Shown here piece by piece: positions 36,071 to 51,828 of a stretch of DNA of 64,000 bases. Position 1 is the first letter of the stretch. The number at the start of each line of letters is the position of its first letter. Position numbers and translations under genes: made by a program. The DNA is from Glandiceps talaboti (lineage: Eukaryota > Hemichordata > Enteropneusta > Spengelidae), in NCBI RefSeq assembly GCF_964340395.1, contig NC_135564.1:8085361-8149360 (forward strand). The letters are read 5' to 3'. The notes under the pieces are model-generated. The model did no database searches and was not told the origin of the DNA. It worked only from the letters and a program-made list of their open reading frames with translations.

Positions 36071-37927
36071 TTTTCGTACGCGTGCAGCTGTACTTTCGGC
36101 TTATATGTTTTACTAGCGGCTACCAGTAAACGATACTTACCTAACCACTGCTATGACGTACGGAGTTCTTCTATACACATTTTGTTCACGGCTTTGTGTG
36201 TTGCCATAAATTTGTTATTTCGATAATGCATCTATTGTGTATATTGTGTATTGTGTATATCTGTTGTTAAAAATGTACAATGTGCCTCGGAGACAAATTT
36301 GCCTGAAAATTTCTAGTTCTTAAAATCTCTCCTAACTATTGAAAGACGCCATACTGGACCTAAGTTCAGTTGTGTGCTTATAAACCAATATTATGACCGA
36401 GATTGTGGTTCAAGCTCTTGCTATAAATGATAAAAATGTATCATGATTTGATCTCTTTCAGAAATTTGAATGATCCCCTGGGGCAATGGTTGAAAATTAT
36501 CATCTAGACGAAAGGAGACAAGGCGTTTGATAAGAATCACTCCTTGTCTCCCTTTGCATCATAATATGGGTTTTAGGCTTTTAGCACAATTGAATTTAGG
36601 TCCAGTAGTATTATAGGCATTGTAAAGTGTGTGTCTGTGTCTGTGTCTGTGTCTGTGTGCCAGTGTTTGTTTGCGTGCGTGCGTGCGTGTGTTTTTGTTT
36701 GTTTGTTTGTTTGTTTGCAAAGATAACAGGGGTGGGCATGCTAGTGGATTGACATTATTTTTAAAAATGAACACTTGCCTAGCAAGAAGACCACGCCCAT
36801 AGTAAAGGTAACATTTTAGTTTGTATTACAAATATCAAAACAGGGATGGGTATGCACGTGGGTGAACATTCAAAATATGAACACATAGATTCATCTACCA
36901 AGTAAGACAACACCCATAGCAACAGTAAAATGGTCGATATTGTATATCGCATAGATGATAACAGGTGCTGATAAACGTTTGGATAACTAGAAAATATACA
37001 ACATGCATGCCTAACGGCTGAGACCAGAGCAACAGGCAAAAGCTCTTTGCTAAGATGATAATAATGAGTCTAGCATTCAAATATAAACACAAATGTACAT
37101 AGCAACCATGAACACACCCACAGCAACAGCCGATGGTATATGTGCAAAGTTGGGATTAGTATGAATGAACTTGCCAAGACAGAATAATGTACTAACAATT
37201 AATCTCTTTGAGAATTACACCATCAATCATTGCCCAAAACTCTACAGTTGTGCTACAACGCCATTGGTGCTATTTTCAGAATGATTTGATCAATGTATCC
37301 ATTTCTAAATAGTGCCGTGTTTACCTCGTTTTCAATTTCCACTGGTGCGTGACTCTTTTCAGTATTATTCACGATAGAATAAGAACGACATAATGACACT
37401 AAATTGTCATACAGTTAATTACATTTGATTTTGCCCGAGAATTATTGATGTGTATGCAGGCAAATGAGCTCTCCATTTCGGTGCAAGCTAATTCAAGTAA
37501 AGTAATAACTAGTATTTTGTAGCGAGATATATAAAAAATTGATCATTACCTGGAGATCTTTGCCATATGATCCTATGGTGTCACGGTGTTCTTATAGCGA
37601 TACAATTTACTACAGTATGCACTTCAGCAATACAAATCTTACGCTTTTTTCTGTTATATTACTTTGTTTAAGAAAATGCCAAACCCTTTTTAAAGTCAGG
37701 TGTCACCGGAGCACAATTAAAAAAAAAATATGCGTAAACATGATATAAAATCTCCAAATCGTAGACGTTGTAACTTGTAGCTCGGAGACAGACCAACGTC
37801 TATATATAACCTTGAAGATGAAGGTCAAAGTCAAGCTGTAGTGTCAAGCTTACAAGCTTACTTCTAAAAATATAGGTGCAAACATTTGAATGTGTTTCTA
37901 GATAGTTATTGTGATGATGGAATTTGC

Positions 37928-38143
37928 TATTTGACCTTGAGAATGGAGGGCAAGGTCAAGGTATGGGCGGACTCATAGAAGAATGGATAGAGTCCGATGT
38001 AATAGCCCCCTGTGGGTGACGCTCAGTGCGTCTATATTTGACCTTGAGAGTGGAGGTCAAGGTCAAGATATGGGCGGACTCATAGAAGAATGGATAGAAC
38101 CCGATGTAATAGCCCCCCGTGGGTGACGTTCAGTGCGTCTATA
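37928..38143. repeat. 107-bp duplication rich in AAGGTCA half-sites
   Basis: Two near-identical copies: TATTTGACCTTGAGA, CAAGGTCAAG, GGGCGGACTCATAGAAGAAT and GGGTGACG..CAGTGCGTCTATA. A TGAAGGTCAAAGTCAAG also precedes at 37815. Confidence 0.92.
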
Positions 38144-38277
38144 AGCATTAAATCAAGTGCCTGAAACAATTTCAGTTTTGCCATATCGCTGATGACGAAT
38201 TTTAATTGGAAAATGAAGAACATGATGTATTAAAACATAAAAACCATCCCTGAGAACAAAATATTGATCAAATATAT

Positions 38278-40896
<2,619 letters not shown>

Positions 40897-41756
40897 GATT
40901 CAACTTTTCTGGCTGCTTTTCTAGGGATCATGACAATAATAAGCTGTGTTATGACAGAACCTTTAAAAAACAACTCGAAAATGGATAAACTCCTTTGAGA
41001 TACACATATCTGCTGCTTAATAATTATATATATCATGATAATCACATAAATATTTACGTTTTTGCAAAACAAAAGCAAAAACAAACAACACCCAAAAACA
41101 ATTATTAAAATTGCTATGGTTTTTAAGATTTACTTGAATGGAAATTTGTAAGAAAAACGTTGATACATGTATTGGGGAAACTTACTGATTCTAAAGAATT
41201 ACAAAAAGAAGAAGAAGAAAAAAAACACTGTCCTGTATAAAAATCAAACGATCTACCTGTGAACTGCAAGCTATAATATTACGACATTCTGGGTTCATTA
41301 GGCCACATGGGCGATGTAAGCCCCCCCCCCCCACACACAATATTGTGGTCCCTCGTCAGAAATTTCGGTGTTGATATGTTTTAGTTTCATTGAATTAATT
41401 TTTTTCTAAAAAGACAAACTATTTTCTCTCTCTACGATTTTCATGCCTTTTTCTCTCAAACCACATAAACAGGTTTAGGATCAGCAGCCAAAATCTAGTT
41501 ACGGTTGAGACTGATCGGAAAATTTGTTTCTACTTTTCGTTGGAATGTACTATATATTAAATCAAAAGCATCCTTTCACTCAAATTTGGACCGAGGAAGA
41601 CAAATGAACATACATGTATAGACCCCGTTCTCTATCCATGCTACATACATAAACGTTCGTTCTCTATTCACATTACATAGACATTCATAACTTTCAATAT
41701 CGCTGAGTAGGCTAATCCCAGAGTACTTGTCCGAGTAAACAGCAGGTGATGTCCTA

Positions 41757-43156
41757 GACTGACAGATCAGACGTTATGGGCGTGGTCTAATATCCCTTTC
41801 CCCAAATACTAGTATATTAGGGCAGGCTGATAAGCCCGGATTGATGACGTCATCTACCCACAACTTTTCACCTAAGGACTTATTACATGTAATACCGACG
41901 TTCAACACGGCCCCCTCGTTAATGAGGTATTCATATGTAAATTTGAAGGTAACCATGAATGGACACGATCGCGATCTAAACAACAATATAGATCATTAGT
42001 CTATAGATCGATCATTAGTCTATTGACTAATGATTACAGATCATTGAAATGATCTGTAATCAATTTGCATATCTTTATATTCCGCCAATCGAAAATAGTT
42101 TTCACAAGCTGTCGAATATTTGAAATGGTTTGGCTCAGATACTGCAATGCCCGGCGGTTTTAGATTCAGGTGCTCTCTCAACTTGATAACATTGTGACAT
42201 CATGTAATTAGCTAACATTGTACGACGTTGGCATGCAAATCGCTAGGACAGTAAAATACAGCTATTTTGAAAAGGCAATTACTTTTTAAAAAAAAACCCG
42301 AATGCGATGTTTAGATCCATCTTCTACTGACCTTGATTACTACACTTTCAGAGACAAGCTGAAAAATGAAATCATGGTCCTGGCTGGTGAAAACGTCGCA
42401 TTCGTTTCTAATTTAACTACTCAAAGTATCTGTAATTTACTATACACGTTGGAGACTTCTCTAACGTCTATGGTTGTACTGTTCTAATCATTAGAAACTA
42501 CTACTCGTCAGATTAAAATGTCGAAATATTAGCAGTAATTGACGGTTAATCCTCATTTCGACTTATAGTCATCAGTTATCTAGCCTGGCTACTTTCAAAG
42601 CAAACCTTTAACAAACTGTTTTAACCATGAATACTACTAGTATTGATGGAAGTACAGTCGGATCAGTGGACACTCACTGCGCAATATGTTAATACGGAAC
42701 TTGCAATCCAGACTGAGCATGCTCAGACGCAAAGGGCTACGGGATTATCTGTGGTCGTAATACCTCTGGAGCTACCAATAAAAGAAAACCTCCCACAATT
42801 GTCAGGGTAACTAAGAATTGATCATTCGTGGTTGTAAACAATGTAACAGTATTGTTTACAATACCGATTCATTAGTATTTATTATCACATTTCCCATGGT
42901 GCAACATTCAATATGGCGGGTTTGCAAGTTCCCTGTTGGGCAAATAGCCAGTGAGTTAGTTCTAGGATTAGCAATCTACTAATTAATGGCAAGTTGGTAA
43001 TAGGAAAAACAGTGAGAATTTTTTGGCAATATTTAAAACGTTTATTTGAAATATAAAGAAAATAATATTAGAAATCCGGAAAATCGCGAGAACAAATTGA
43101 TTATTCGTCCTTTAACCTGTGATTAGACCACGCCCACAACGGCTGATCTGTCAGTC
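41757..43156. mobile_element. TA-flanked 1.4-kb DNA transposon (Tc1/mariner-like, non-autonomous)
   Basis: Left end GACTGACAGATCAG then GGGCGTGGTCTAAT; right end is its inverse, ATTAGACCACGCCCAC then CTGATCTGTCAGTC. TA lies immediately outside both ends (41755-56, 43157-58). No transposase recognised; the 61-codon frame at 42302 is not a DDE protein. Confidence 0.8.
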
Positions 43157-43702
43157 TAAACTGTGGGGAGACGACAGTCGAACTCCCCAAACGACTTGAC
43201 TTTGGGCTAAGTGTAAATGGCCGAACAAAATTCCAATACAAATAATTTGTAGTGCATATCACTCAGAATTTTATGCTGAACGACATATCAAAAATCTAGA
43301 AAAATGTAAGTGGGGTACATGGGGATATTAAATTAGCATAATCAGTGAAAATATATATTTGTGAAATCTATGATTTAAAAAAGCATTTTTTTGCCTCCAT
43401 TGATAGTGTATAACTTTATTTGGTACCTATACTTTATACAGGTATGTACATGTTTTTTGTTCATATTTGAAAGGTTAACGAAAGAAGATGTCCACCCTTC
43501 TGTTTTTTCCTTACAGGTAGGAATATAGCGTAGAGTCAAAAGGTTGTTATATTTAGTCTGTGTACCAGGAAAACAACAATCTATGAAATATTACACGCCC
43601 CTATGAGCATGGCCAGCGTGAGCATGGGTTTATAAATAACTCTGTACACTGGCTGTGTCAACACTGTGATGTAATTACGGTCCAAATAAAGCGGTAGCTG
43701 AA

Positions 43703-43743
43703 CCATAGACCCTACACGGGGTGGTTTCGTGTAGGGTCTATGG
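43703..43743. repeat. Perfect 16-bp hairpin
   Basis: CCATAGACCCTACACG and CGTGTAGGGTCTATGG around a 9-nt loop. Confidence 0.9.
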
Positions 43744-44343
43744 CCATGGCTGAACGGACAATCCCTGTATTTCGCTAGATAAACTAGTTATAATGAAATA
43801 CATTTTACTATATGGACGCAGGTACCCATATAACTACCTATACCACTGTGCCAATACGTGTTAGAGTTTAGTACTATAGTACCAACAGCATGCCAACATG
43901 TCATGAACTTGTACAGGTGTCACCGTGTATGGGTGGAAGTGATCTACACGAAATCTCGAATATGTACATGAAATCGTCATATCTTTCTTATAAGACTATC
44001 CAGTAATGTGAATACAGCTAAGGACCGCAAGAGAACGAGTGGGTACGCTGCAGTTATATAAACTAAAGTCAAAAGGCTTGTATAGATTACCATACGGTAG
44101 TGTCTTCCGGTAGTATCTCAACACTAGGGTTGCCGGCGCGGCAGCGGTTAAAGTTTTCTTCAGCAGTTAAACAGTCATGATAATAAACTTCCCCAATGAC
44201 ATGACGTTGGTCAGAATATTCAAAAGTAGATATTTTCATGTAATGTAGATATATACTTACCGGTATAGAGAAAATTTACCTCGGCAGGTTGGTGACACAG
44301 CAAAAACGTATTCAATGCCCTATGACCTCCATACTTCTAAGGT

Positions 44344-45354
44344 AGCGATCATTTTTTTACGGCCGGGGGTGGCCCGGGTTCTTCTTGTTCGTGTTGTACT
44401 TAATAGTGAAACACCCCCCCCCCCGGTAAGAGCTTTTTGAAAAAAATGGAGACCTTTTGAAGGCCATTTAGAGCACCATTCGAAGTAAAGCACAACTTAG
44501 TGTTATCATAAAAGTATCACTACTTTTAGGGTTTCAAAAGTTTAAATCATTTCAAGTCGTGCCCCCGCCTGTAAGGCAGACATGGGGAAAGGTTTGGAAG
44601 GGGGTGTCGCCTCTCCTATGGTGAGAGCTTTTTGAAAAATGAACACCCTTTGGAGGCCATTTAGAGCACCATTCAGAAGAAAAACACAACTTAGTTATAT
44701 CATAAAAGTATCACTAATTTTAGGGTTTCAAAAGTTTAAATCATTTCATGTCATATTGACACAAATAATAATAAAAAAGATCAAGTAGAAAGTGAGAAAA
44801 TTTGGGGAAAACATGCACAGTGGAGGTCAGTTACAATTTAGAGATACAAATTCATTAAATTATTTGAAAGTGTGCAATTCAACATGTTCAGGTCAATGGA
44901 GGCACAGATTTTAGAGTCAGTCCATCCAGTAAATTCCAAGGTATTTCATTTCTTATATGTTACGGGTACAGCTACACATGCAAGTTTTTATACCACATGA
45001 TGACACAATGCAACTCATGACCTGCAATATTGAGAAGTCATTTCTAACAAAACTGTTGCTTAAAAGGTTCAATGTTATGACTCCATGTCATATGCTTGGG
45101 ATGTATCAAGAGACAAAGAGTTTATGTTATATTTGAACGTATATTTATAGCCATTGTTCATGGATTATTGTAAGCACATACATTTGTTGTATGGAAATTT
45201 AAGTACAGCAGGGTGGTTCATGATTTCGTTCAGTTGTTGAAAATATGGTGACCCCCTTTATTCACTTTGTAAAAGTGGCGACCCCTTCTTTGAGTTCCAA
45301 ATTGAGGTGCCCCCCCCCCCGATTTACCACCCCCGGCCGTAAACTGATCGTTCC
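44344..45354. mobile_element. DNA transposon with G-rich inverted ends
   Basis: Left GCGATCATTTTTTTACGGCC then GGGGGTGG; right CCACCCCCGGCCGTAAACTG then ATCGTTC: imperfect inverted repeats. CTAAGGT flanks both sides (44337-44343, 45355-45361), fitting a 7-8-bp target duplication as in hAT-like elements. No transposase. Confidence 0.8.
44425..44760. repeat. 195-bp duplication inside the 44.3-kb transposon
   Basis: Two copies of GGT(A/G)AGAGCTTTTTGAAAAA, GGCCATTTAGAGCACCATTC, TTTTAGGGTTTCAAAAGTTT. Confidence 0.9.
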
Positions 45355-45905
45355 CTAAGGTGACCCATGTGACCTATTTGTATGTAACATTGTTTGATTT
45401 GACATGCGTATGTAGCTCATACGAAGTCGTCGAAGCCCGGGAGGGGAGAATGGGGTGGGGCAGGGTACTCCCCAAATTTTCAAACGCGGATGTATGGCCC
45501 AACTTCAATTCATCTGCACACATATAACCCCAAAACAAACCCATCGCATTGTTCGAGATTTCCAGTCACAATCATTTACACCTATTCTCAGGGATGCTCT
45601 GGAGGTATATCCAAAGCTAGATGCAATAAAGATAGCTTTGTTTTTATTTACAAATTCTATTTTATTCTTTTTTATATTTTGTTTTTGTGCGAATTTTTCG
45701 TTTTATTTCTTATTTCTTACAGAGTTTGCAAAAAAAACCCCAAAGCTACAATTCTATTATCGAACAAGGCCAATCTAAAATCTCTCGGCAATTATTTCTA
45801 TGGTTTTCTTATAAAAAATAGTCAATTCCTTATCTTCAGTTACCATTGCAGTTGCGAAATTCACTACGTAAGTAGTCTGTATGCAAAAACAGTTTGAATA
45901 TGTGT

Positions 45906-46133
45906 TCAGGATTCTGAAGACATTTTTGATATGAGTCTACACATGGTAGATCTGTAGCGGTTCCAGGACCGAGAGCGACGTAGTCTTGCTGCTAGACATT
46001 CGGGCTTTCTTCCGATACGATTAAGCGAACGAAGTACAATGTACGTAGTGAGGGCTTGTTTCACATTCCATTGAGAGGGTGGAGGGTCTATGATTGAGAT
46101 AACATATTGCCGTGGGTTGGACCATATATGCAA
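45906..46133 (-). other. Unrecognised 75-codon open frame
   Basis: An unusually GC-richer patch with an open frame containing RLRRSRSWNRYRSTMCR. No splice sites or family match could be argued. It may be a repeat fragment. Confidence 0.15.
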
Positions 46134-46643
46134 GGCTGTCTAGTAGTCTAGTAGTCTAGCAAGGGTGAGATGGACCCTCCACCAACGAGTCTATGGATAA
46201 TCCAATAGTACAATATACACCGGTGGAAAGATAAGCAACAAGGCGGAGTAACATATATGTTACTATATTTAATAACCCATGACTTATTTAATGCTAATAC
46301 TCTATAATACTAATGTCCAATATCACGTGATGATAACAACATTACTATGTATTATATCTTATCGGTTTATGGTAATTGTGAGTTTGATGAGTGTGGTTGT
46401 CACTCACGCATTGGCGGTTATTTTTACAAGCCCCTGACCATATAGATGAAAAATAGGTATTTATTTTGTAGTCTCACTTTCATCATTCTAAAGTTGCACG
46501 AATTGTGCACCGAGTGGCAAAGCAGTGAAATGTGAGCTACAATTAGATTTTTGATTTATAAAACAACCTTACAGTGTTTTTCAACTTTAAAAGACAATGA
46601 GAAAAAGTATTGTTCATGTTCAGTGGGTCGTTAACCATTGTCA

Positions 46644-46914
46644 TGTTTGTGTTTGTGTTTGTGTTTGTGTTTGTGTTTGTGTTTGTGTTTGTGTTTGTGT
46701 TTGTGTTTGTGTTTGTGTTTGTTTGTTTGTTTGTTTGTTTGTTTGTTTGTTTGTGCGTGTGTGTCTGTGTCTGTATGTGTCTTGTGTTTGTGTTTGTGTT
46801 TGTGTTTGTGTTTGTGTTTGTGTCTGTGTCTGTGTCTGTGTCTGTGTCTGTGTCTGTGTCTGTGTTTGTGTTTGTGTTTGTGTTTGTGTTTGTGTTTGTG
46901 TTTGTGTTTGTGTT
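46644..46914. repeat. Compound hexanucleotide array (TTTGTG)n/(TCTGTG)n
   Basis: (TTTGTG)n, then (TTTG)n, a CGTGTGTGTCTG interlude, (TTTGTG)n, about seven TCTGTG, then (TTTGTG)n again. Confidence 0.97.
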
Positions 46915-49234
46915 GTACATTAATTAATTGAAAATAAAATGTTAAAAAAACTATGTAAAAAGCTTGTTATTGTATTAACAATAACTAATATAAGTTGTTG
47001 TTTGTGGTATTATGAAGATAGGAAAAACAGTAAGAACAATGTAAGTTGCATATTCCATTCACAGGGCTAACATTTCATACATACTGAAAACCAGATTTAA
47101 ATATATATTTCACCTACACAAAAATATATCTGAAAAAGTAAAATTTTCAATTTAAAACACTATTACACACTTTACCAGTTTCTTTATTGTTAAATTATAA
47201 TAAATCATTTATTAAGTAACTATATAAAAAAAAATTCAAAGCATTATTATCAATTTTTATGTTGTGATATGTATTGATTTGATATGCAGGCATTGCCACA
47301 TATTGATATTAAAGAAAATGTTAGTGGTCTTAATTACAAGCTAGCCAACAAAACTAGTAAGAAAGGACGTTAACAGAATATTTCATTGTGGTTTAGATAA
47401 TAATACAGTTTAAAACCTTGAAATCAGTCCTATATATTTTAACAAAACCAATTCTTAAACTTAAAGTCTCACATTATGCAAAACTATAAGGTTTGGGTGC
47501 CAATAAGTTGTGAAAAATGATTCAGCATGATCAAAGACATATGATTAGACACTGAGATGAAAGAATTACTACAATGCAATCCATTTTGAATTGAAAGCCA
47601 GTGTAAAATATTTGGGTTGGTGGCCATCTTGAAAATGGCAGCCATATTGCATATTCGATTGGCCAACATTATTTTCTTACTCAGTGACCCTTTAACTTGT
47701 ACCAAATGAAATGCTCGTGTACGTTGTACAAATCTAATGCTTGTTTTACAAATTGAGTGATTTTGGTCAGAAAAGCACGCTTATCTGGACTGTTTCTTTG
47801 ATAAACCGAAAATACATCACAATAGTTATATTTTTTTGAACTATTGACATATTACAGTTTGTACTTTACAAATTTTAGGCAAGATATGGGATAAATTTCT
47901 GCTGTTCCAGCACAAATCCCTAACTTTGTCATGGCCGCAATACTACATGACCCGTATTGACGCTAGAGGGCGCTATTCACTTGGCACTACATCAAAATAA
48001 ATTCGCACTCAAAAGTTGTGCATACACACCAAATTTCAAAATTCTACCCAAAATCATGCTTTCTTTGTGCTTATATGGTGCCTAACTATACCAGGAGATC
48101 TAAATCTCAAAGTTCCATTTTATCATACCCTCAAATTTCCCTGTGTTGCCGTGCAGTATTATTTTGTTATTGGTTACTGTATAAGTCAATTTGAGTGGAT
48201 GCTAACTATTTCAACAGAACGGTTGACGTTTTAAATAAAAAGAAGACACGACGTTTTAACATTTTCGTTTCATGACTGACGTGAGTGTGTTTCAAAGCAA
48301 AATGTTGGTGACTGATTGCGGAAAACAAAGCCGCGAATGATAACCGATATTGCTATTATTAATATTTCCTTGGGTTAATACTACAACGAAAGGTCTTCAT
48401 GCATTTTTAAAGACCTCATATGCTTCGAAGATTCGATCACCTGATATCGGCCTTATAATTACAGAAAGGTCAGAATATCGAGCTGTTTTTTCCACTTGTC
48501 TGCATGATCAGATAAGGCTGGGTTGTTACATTATACATGTTATACGTTGGCGGCAATAATCTAGGGTAAAACAATCAAGACAAATGGACTTAATCGTCGT
48601 GGTAGTGCCCAGGAAATCTGCTTGCTAGCTAGATATGGAAGGCCATGTGTTGTAATATTCAATAAAACACATTTTATGGGGGGGGGGGGGGAAATCATAT
48701 TTGTATTCGTTACGTTCATGTTTTCATTGTTAAGGCCAAATAAAAAAATTAGTGTCTTTCCGATAACCCGACCGACCCTAGTTTAAGCCCCATGACCCTA
48801 AAGATATTTTTTGCATGTAAAAAGGTAACATTTATTGCTATTTTCATGTACATCTTCATGCCTTTGCCTCACCTGTGGTCAATTTTAAACAAATAAAAAA
48901 TCGTATTCCAGAGAGAAACCAGGTCTTTTAGACTAACAACGCAGTCTGCATAACGTGTTCATCTATTTAACTTACAATTGTCTTCATTTAGGGACTGGAC
49001 AGAATTTACGGCAGGGGGGGGGGGCTGGGGAGAAATTATCTCTGACTTGTTTTTTTCCCTGGCCCCCATCCACTGTGACCAAAATTTCACAGCCCCCCCT
49101 TTCAAAAGTATAACAATTTCCTGCCCCCCCCCCCAAAAAAAAAAAAAAGAAAGAAAAAAGAAAAAAAAAAAGTACACAATATCCTGCCCCCTACAATAAC
49201 TAAAAAGAGTACACAAGTTAGTGCAAAGTCACTG

Positions 49235-49545
49235 ATGAAAAAACACTTAACACCACGCAGACATCTAAATGCTTTACAATATTTAGTACAGATAGATGCA
49301 TTTGATGATGCTGAGGAGGGAAATAGTTTAATTTCACTGGTTTTAGATAGAAAGAAAGACAAGTCTTGCCTCACATCTTCAGACTCTAGTGAGTCTGAGA
49401 GTGAAACTCAAGAAAGAATAGTGTCAAGGAAAGAAATAAAACACCTATCTAAATTAATCTGGCCAGACGTTTTTGTATTTACATTTTTCACCAAAAGGTC
49501 ACTTTTTAATCACATAAATTACAGGTCCTATGCTAGTATATTACC
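49235..49545 (+). CDS. Unrecognised open frame inside the 49-kb transposon
   Basis: About 104 codons of non-repetitive, charged sequence starting [17 protein letters not shown], with an acidic Ser-rich stretch ([13 protein letters not shown]) and [16 protein letters not shown], before the frame runs into (TA)n. It could be the remnant of an element-encoded protein or a captured host exon. No catalytic motif, function unknown. Confidence 0.25.
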
Positions 49546-49641
<96 letters not shown>

Positions 49642-49663
49642 TAGGACCTGTAATTTATGTGAT
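49509..49663. repeat. Hairpin: 24-bp perfect inverted repeat around (TA)n
   Basis: TCACATAAATTACAGGTCCT (49510 on) and its exact reverse complement (ending 49662) enclose a self-complementary (TA)n of about 95 bp. Confidence 0.93.
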
Positions 49664-49758
49664 ATATATATAGGATTTTCTTCTACCCTCAACATATACT
49701 CCGCTCTGCGTGCAGACGTATCGAGCACTGTACTACGGACAAATCTTACCACTGACTT

Positions 49759-50014
<256 letters not shown>

Positions 50015-51209
50015 CAACTTGGAGTATATAAGAGTAATTCAGGGTGTATCAAATTAATCTTGAGTAGTGTTTTTATGCTTCACTAAATAGGTACATACAA
50101 ACGTACACACTTCCATTTTAATACATAAATGAAAGTGTAGACATTCAATAATAAAGGCGATATCAAGTGCTATCTCATGGAATGCTAAATTTTCTAATAT
50201 ATTAATTTTTTTAAATGACAAAATATTTCGCGGCCCCCCTTTCAAACCATGAGAATGTTCATGGCCCCCCCCCTCAAGCCTCCCTTTTTTTCATGCCCCC
50301 CAATTTCTCCCCAGGCCCCCCCCCCCCTGCCGTAAATTCTGTCCGGTCCCTTACTTCTTTTAATTAAACCTCATTGAACGCTCACAGAAGTATTATGGTC
50401 GACGAGTATCTTATATCTTAAGCTTATGGGGTCGAAGGAATTCAATTTTCTTTTTAAAATTTAAAATGAAATAAAACAAATTCAGCCATATGCACAGACT
50501 CAAACTCAAACTCACACTCGCCACTTGTGCCGACCATATCGTATATCGTATGTATCATGTGTGATATTCAATATTAAAAGTATGATAGGTAAATTTTTAA
50601 AATACATTTTCCTCTAAATTTAAATGAAGCCTTTCATTTCGTCTACGAATCACTACACATATGACATAAATAACAGTTCGTCTTGAGAGTCAAATGTTAC
50701 CTTATGGGATATAGATTCTACATGTCGTCTTGAATTTGCCAATTCTAGGAAATGAGTTTTTCCTTAATTAAACCGAATACATACATCGCAGACGACAGCA
50801 GTCTACTGTTATCCGCTATCGAGTTTCAGCAATTGTAGTTTGAAAGATCAAACTGAAAGTAAAAAGTCAAAATGTATAATGATTAGGGTTTCATAGCGAC
50901 ATTTACGTACCATCATACCCTGTCAGTCATAACGATGGATTTTGCAATAAAAATGAGGCGTTCGATGTAAGGTTTTGCAGTGTGGACCGGTATGTACAAA
51001 AACCATACATATCCGGAAACTAAACAACAATAGTCTTAAACGACAACGTCGGTTTTTCATACACTTAAAGGGTTATCTGTGAGCAGTGTGTAGCGGATGC
51101 AAAAACTTTAAGTTAAGAAGATAAGATGATAGAAAAGGGCTTTAGTGCTAATAATATGTGGATCAAAACGTTATACAGTAAAAGTTAATTCTTGTATTAG
51201 GTTTAGTGT

Positions 51210-51554
51210 ATGACCTTTGTATATTCTCTCAGGCGAAAGATTATATTTCGAATTTATTTCATAATATGTATGGATGAGACGACATTAACACACTGCACTC
51301 TGTTTATTTGCTTTCAACGAAATCGTATGATGTACACCCACTTTGATGGACAGATTATTGAATCCTCTACATTCCAATTAAGAAATGATATTAAAGAAAT
51401 GATATTACAGAAAGAACTCGTGGTCGATGATAAATACGTCTATGAAAGTTATTTCGGTATATTGTCATATTTTCAATCATCATTAACGTCTTGGATGTCA
51501 GTCTTCATTAATCTAACCGGGAAATATCCGGAAATTGAATCATACATAATTTAA
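51210..51554 (+). CDS. Unrecognised 114-codon open frame
   Basis: Balanced, non-repetitive translation including QRNRMMYTHFDGQIIESS and YFGILSYFQSSLTSWMSVF. An acceptor-like TATTCTCTCAG ends at about 51231, so it may be a terminal exon; no domain recognised. May equally be chance. Confidence 0.2.
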   Translation: MTFVYSLRRKIIFRIYFIICMDETTLTHCTLFICFQRNRMMYTHFDGQIIESSTFQLRNDIKEMILQKELVVDDKYVYESYFGILSYFQSSLTSWMSVFINLTGKYPEIESYII

Positions 51555-51649
51555 ACACTCGCTTACGAGATGATATTAAACATTTTGTGCTATTTGATGT
51601 AGATTCCTTGCAACCTAATAAACCAGCTGTGTTATTTAATGTGGTTTTA

Positions 51650-51651
<2 letters not shown>

Positions 51652-51748
<97 letters not shown>

Positions 51749-51795
51749 CACCACCACCACTACCACCACCACCATCACTCTCCACAACTACTACC

Positions 51796-51827
<32 letters not shown>

Positions 51828-51828
51828 G
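51652..51828. repeat. (TA)n plus (CAC/CAT) trinucleotide tract
   Basis: (TA)n 51652-51745, then CACCACCAC- and CATCATCAT-type triplets. Confidence 0.97.

Noticed and set aside
45455-45897. Two overlapping frames of 107 and 135 codons
   Set aside because: Hydrophobic stretches come from T-rich DNA (LFFFIFCF); no family signature.
46644-46914. Hexanucleotide array as an internal telomere
   Set aside because: Units are TTTGTG/TCTGTG, not TTAGGG or another known animal telomere repeat.
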